A stretch of 64,000 bases of DNA, from assembly GCF_010093125.1 (NCBI RefSeq), contig NZ_NMZQ01000010.1:37376-101375 (forward strand), written 5' to 3'. The stretch comes from Veillonella sp. R32. Lineage in GTDB: Bacteria > Bacillota > Negativicutes > Veillonellales > Veillonellaceae. The first letter of the stretch is position 1. The number at the start of each line of letters is the position of its first letter. The notes beneath the pieces were generated by a model. It was not told the DNA's origin and did not search any database. It saw only the letters and a list, made by a program, of their open reading frames with translations. Of this stretch, positions 61,692 through 64,000 are shown in pieces. The translations under genes were made by a program, and so were the position numbers.

Positions 61692-63128
61692 ATGAGTGCA
61701 ACAAAAGTATTAGAGTTTTTTAAAGCAATGAATCAAATTCCTCGTGGCTCCGGCAACGAAAAAGGCGTCAGTGACTGGCTTGTGCAGTTTGCCAACGAGC
61801 GTCAATTGGAAGTAGAACAAGATGGTGCGTATAATGTCATCATTCGTAAACCAGCCACCCCTGGTTATGAAGATCGTCCAAGCATTATCCTACAAGGCCA
61901 CATGGATATGGTTTGTGAAAAAAGCGATGCCTCCACGCACGATTTCTTAAAAGATCCTATTGAGCACATCGTTGATGGTGAATGGCTACATGCTAATGAA
62001 ACGACTTTAGGGGCCGACAATGGCATTGCCGTAGCTATGTCCTTAGCCATTTTAGATTCAGATAGCATTAATCATGGTCCATTAGAATGTCTTTTCACAA
62101 CATCGGAAGAAACCGGTATGGATGGCGCCTTAGCGGTTAAAGAAGGACAAACTCATGGTCAATACCTCTTAAATATTGACACCGAAATAGAAGGTGAATT
62201 TGTAGTAAGTTGCGCTGGTGGTTGCCGTGTTGATGTAGAAATTCCTCGCCTCCGCGACAATCGGGATTCCCAATTCACGAAAGCCCTTAAATTAACGATT
62301 AATGGTTTCCTTGGTGGCCACTCGGGCATTGAAATCCACAAAGAACGGGCGAATGGCAACCAAATTCTAGGTCGTTTACTCTATGAATTAGCTAGTCAAT
62401 ACAATTTCCAATTAGCCTCCTTCACGGGTGGCACTAAACATAATGCGATTCCTCGCGTAGGCTCTGCTACTATCTTGTTAAAAGAAGCAGATGTAAAACC
62501 TGTAACAACTTGGATTCAAGCTAAAATGAAAGCCTATCGCAGTGAATATACACCACAAGATGAACATATTGACATTCTCATTAGCGATGCGGAATTACCA
62601 GACACGGTGTATGGTGGCGATACAGCTGAATCTTTACTAACTTTCTTATATTTAGCACCTAATGGCGTATTCGCTATGAACCACTCCTTAGAAGGTTTGG
62701 TTGAAACTAGTAACAATGTCGCCATTGTAGAAGAATTAGAACACAATATTCATCTTCTTATTTCTATTCGCAGCCTATCTGCTAGTTCTCTAGATTTCTT
62801 GACTAAAAAAATTCAATTATTGGCTAGCACCTTAGGTTTACCTGTACAAATTGCTGGCTCTTATCCCGCTTGGGAATACGAACCAGGTAGCCCATTAGAA
62901 AAACAAGCTATTGCCATTTATGAAAAAGTAACGGGTGAAAAGCCAAAAGTAACGGCTATCCACGCTGGTCTTGAATGTGGTCTTTTGAAAGCTGTTATGC
63001 CTAAGACTCAAATGATTAGCTTCGGCCCAACCATTACACACGCCCATACACCACAGGAACGCTTGCATTTACCTTCGGTGGAACATATCTATGAATATTT
63101 AAAAGTGTTATTGAAGGAATTGAAATAG
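61692..63128 (+). CDS. pepD: Aminoacyl-histidine dipeptidase (PepD, M20 family)
   Basis: A zinc dipeptidase of 478 residues. The metal site residues are visible in QGHMDMVCEK (His and Asp, about residue 75), GADNGIAVAMSLAIL (Asp, about 115), TSEETGMDGA (catalytic and metal Glu, about 146) and the late His of FGPTITHAHTPQERL. The insertion domain lies between about 200 and 370. It splits Xaa-His and related dipeptides in the cytosol. GAGGTG precedes the ATG. A long inverted repeat ends the transcript. Confidence 0.96.
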   Translation: MSATKVLEFFKAMNQIPRGSGNEKGVSDWLVQFANERQLEVEQDGAYNVIIRKPATPGYEDRPSIILQGHMDMVCEKSDASTHDFLKDPIEHIVDGEWLHANETTLGADNGIAVAMSLAILDSDSINHGPLECLFTTSEETGMDGALAVKEGQTHGQYLLNIDTEIEGEFVVSCAGGCRVDVEIPRLRDNRDSQFTKALKLTINGFLGGHSGIEIHKERANGNQILGRLLYELASQYNFQLASFTGGTKHNAIPRVGSATILLKEADVKPVTTWIQAKMKAYRSEYTPQDEHIDILISDAELPDTVYGGDTAESLLTFLYLAPNGVFAMNHSLEGLVETSNNVAIVEELEHNIHLLISIRSLSASSLDFLTKKIQLLASTLGLPVQIAGSYPAWEYEPGSPLEKQAIAIYEKVTGEKPKVTAIHAGLECGLLKAVMPKTQMISFGPTITHAHTPQERLHLPSVEHIYEYLKVLLKELK

Positions 63129-63146
63129 TCTGTTAATACACTAATA

Positions 63147-63222
63147 CGAAAATAAGACAGTCCCTTTTACTCCCAGAGCTGACAAGCAGCAATGGTCGTT
63201 TCAAGGGACTGTCTTATTTTCG
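63147..63222 (+). terminator. pepD terminator with a 20-bp perfect stem
   Basis: Arms 63147-63166 and 63203-63222 are perfectly complementary, with a 36-base loop. The right arm is part of the first copy of a 74-nt direct repeat. Confidence 0.75.
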
Positions 63223-63365
63223 TTTCTCGTATTTAATCAAAAGACTATTTCAATTCTTTCAATGAAAGAAGGGGGCGAGGAGATGCAAACAGCAAAGGTC
63301 GTTTCAAGGGACTATCTTATTTTCGTTTCTCTGATTCAATTAAAAGACTATTTCAATTCTTTCAA
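63189..63365 (+). repeat. 74-nt direct repeat in two copies
   Basis: Copy one (63189-63262) and copy two (63292-63365) match at about nine tenths of positions and start 103 bases apart. Each includes the right arm of the pepD terminator (copy two with one change). Confidence 0.88.
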
Positions 63366-63413
63366 ACATAGAAGGGACGAGGAAAGATATTACAAAACTT
63401 TGGTTCTAAAGCC

Positions 63414-63818
63414 TTATTCCTTTTCCTGTATCGCTTTCCAATCATCCACTAACTTAGCCGTTGCTTTATTGCAATCTTTATACACCGTGTCAATTTTATA
63501 ATCTAATAATTTTAAACAGGCTTGAATTTCTTCCATTTTTTCTAGTAATTGATCCCGTGTTTCTACTAAAATATCACGACGAGCTTCTTGTGTATAATCC
63601 CCTTCAATAGCAAGTTTTACATATTCTACAATACTTTCTAAAGGCACGCCCGCTTTTTTAAAACAAAGTACAAACTCCAGCCATTTTACAGTGATTTCAT
63701 CAAAATCACGAATCCCCGAAGCTGTACGTGGTACGGCAGGAATCAAACCAATTCGCTCATAATACCGCAAAGTATCTGTCGTAATATCAAACTTTTCAGC
63801 CACTTCTTTAATTGTCAT
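63414..63818 (-). CDS. MerR-family transcriptional regulator
   Basis: A 134-residue regulator with the MerR winged helix (MTIKEVAEKFDITTDTLRYYERIGLIPAVPRT at the N-terminus), the second helix pair (FDEITVKWLEFVLCFKKAGVPLESI) and a long dimerisation coiled coil (about 80-115). Cys residues are scattered (one in LCFKKAG, one in QACLKLL, one in YKDCNKA), not in a clear metal loop. It resembles the AdhR/aldehyde-responsive group, but the effector is unknown. AGGAG precedes the ATG at 63818. No obvious target gene is inside the window. Confidence 0.9.
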   Translation of the reverse strand: MTIKEVAEKFDITTDTLRYYERIGLIPAVPRTASGIRDFDEITVKWLEFVLCFKKAGVPLESIVEYVKLAIEGDYTQEARRDILVETRDQLLEKMEEIQACLKLLDYKIDTVYKDCNKATAKLVDDWKAIQEKE

Positions 63819-64000
63819 GTAATCATCTCCTTACATAATAAATAATATGTATATACTAACTATACTCACGATATACTAACCATATACTAACTATATACTT
63901 ATTATTTACTTAGGTAGTGTAAATAATTTTGTGTAAACACTTTAAGATTATCAGTTACAACTAGTTATAAATCTATACGTGCCTGAGCAAATCCTCGATG

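Larger units (their letters stand above)
63129..63413. other. Gap between pepD and the MerR gene
   Basis: This 285-base gap is almost filled by the pepD terminator and a 74-nt direct repeat, both listed separately. A short ORF at 63262-63501 overlaps the second repeat copy and the antisense MerR gene and is not supported as a gene. Confidence 0.6.

Noticed and set aside
63262..63501. 79-residue plus-strand frame after pepD
   Set aside because: It lies within the duplicated terminator repeat and runs antisense into the MerR gene, although a GGGGGCGAGGAG stretch imitates a ribosome binding site.

Overview
The window reads as a chromosomal segment of a low-GC diderm Firmicute (Negativicutes), most likely Veillonella. 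The evidence is a mix of traits. There is an SLH-domain outer-membrane porin of the OmpM type (15949-17226). Firmicute-style control elements are present: a SAM-I riboswitch and a glmS ribozyme. The cdaA-cdaR-FAD protein-glmM order is Firmicute-like, and there is a complete anaerobe-type menaquinone operon. The genus is inferred from these features, not from any database comparison.

Layout. 1-5100: an orphan MetQ lipoprotein behind a SAM-I riboswitch, an unrecognised 404-residue protein, a small secreted protein and a cyclase-family hydrolase. 5159-10470: a visibly AT-richer accessory block with a membrane-anchored single-HKD phospholipase-D-like protein, two membrane-anchored OB-fold-like proteins, a 580-residue protein with a Gly/Ala hydrophobic segment and a HEPN-like RNxxxH C-terminus, and a tail-anchored protein. 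This is the best candidate for an undescribed, possibly defensive, system. 10952-17226: a secreted alpha/beta hydrolase, then a LacI regulator, a non-canonical Nramp-like transporter and a DapA-family lyase that share operator-like sites, and the SLH porin. 17367-25000: catalase behind two palindromic operator-like sites, a YjiH-type membrane protein, two unknown or secreted proteins, three tRNA genes (Arg, Gly, Pro), a VOC protein and a ClC transporter.

25146-33148 on the minus strand is the menaquinone operon menF-menD-menH-menB-menE-menC-thioesterase. It is preceded by an ArsR-family gene carrying an alpha5-type metal site. 33628-41809 holds a GDYXXLXY/DUF2157-like pair, UspA, a secreted protein, a polar amino acid ABC transporter, a small membrane protein and trpS. 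42024-48937 holds glmS with its ribozyme and the cdaA-cdaR-oxidoreductase-glmM operon, which link amino-sugar supply for the cell wall with c-di-AMP synthesis.

49065-55895 is a selenium-dependent molybdenum hydroxylase cluster: FAD, [2Fe-2S] and molybdopterin subunits together with YqeC, a MocA-like cytidylyltransferase, YqeB and two XdhC pieces. 55990-63818 carries queG, an HD-domain nucleotidase, a D,D-carboxypeptidase, an MscS channel, a CbiZ-like cobinamide amidohydrolase, an asparaginase, PepD and a MerR regulator. The pepD terminator arm is part of a duplicated 74-nt direct repeat.

All calls come from reading motifs, start sites, overlaps and hairpins by eye. No alignment or folding program was run.
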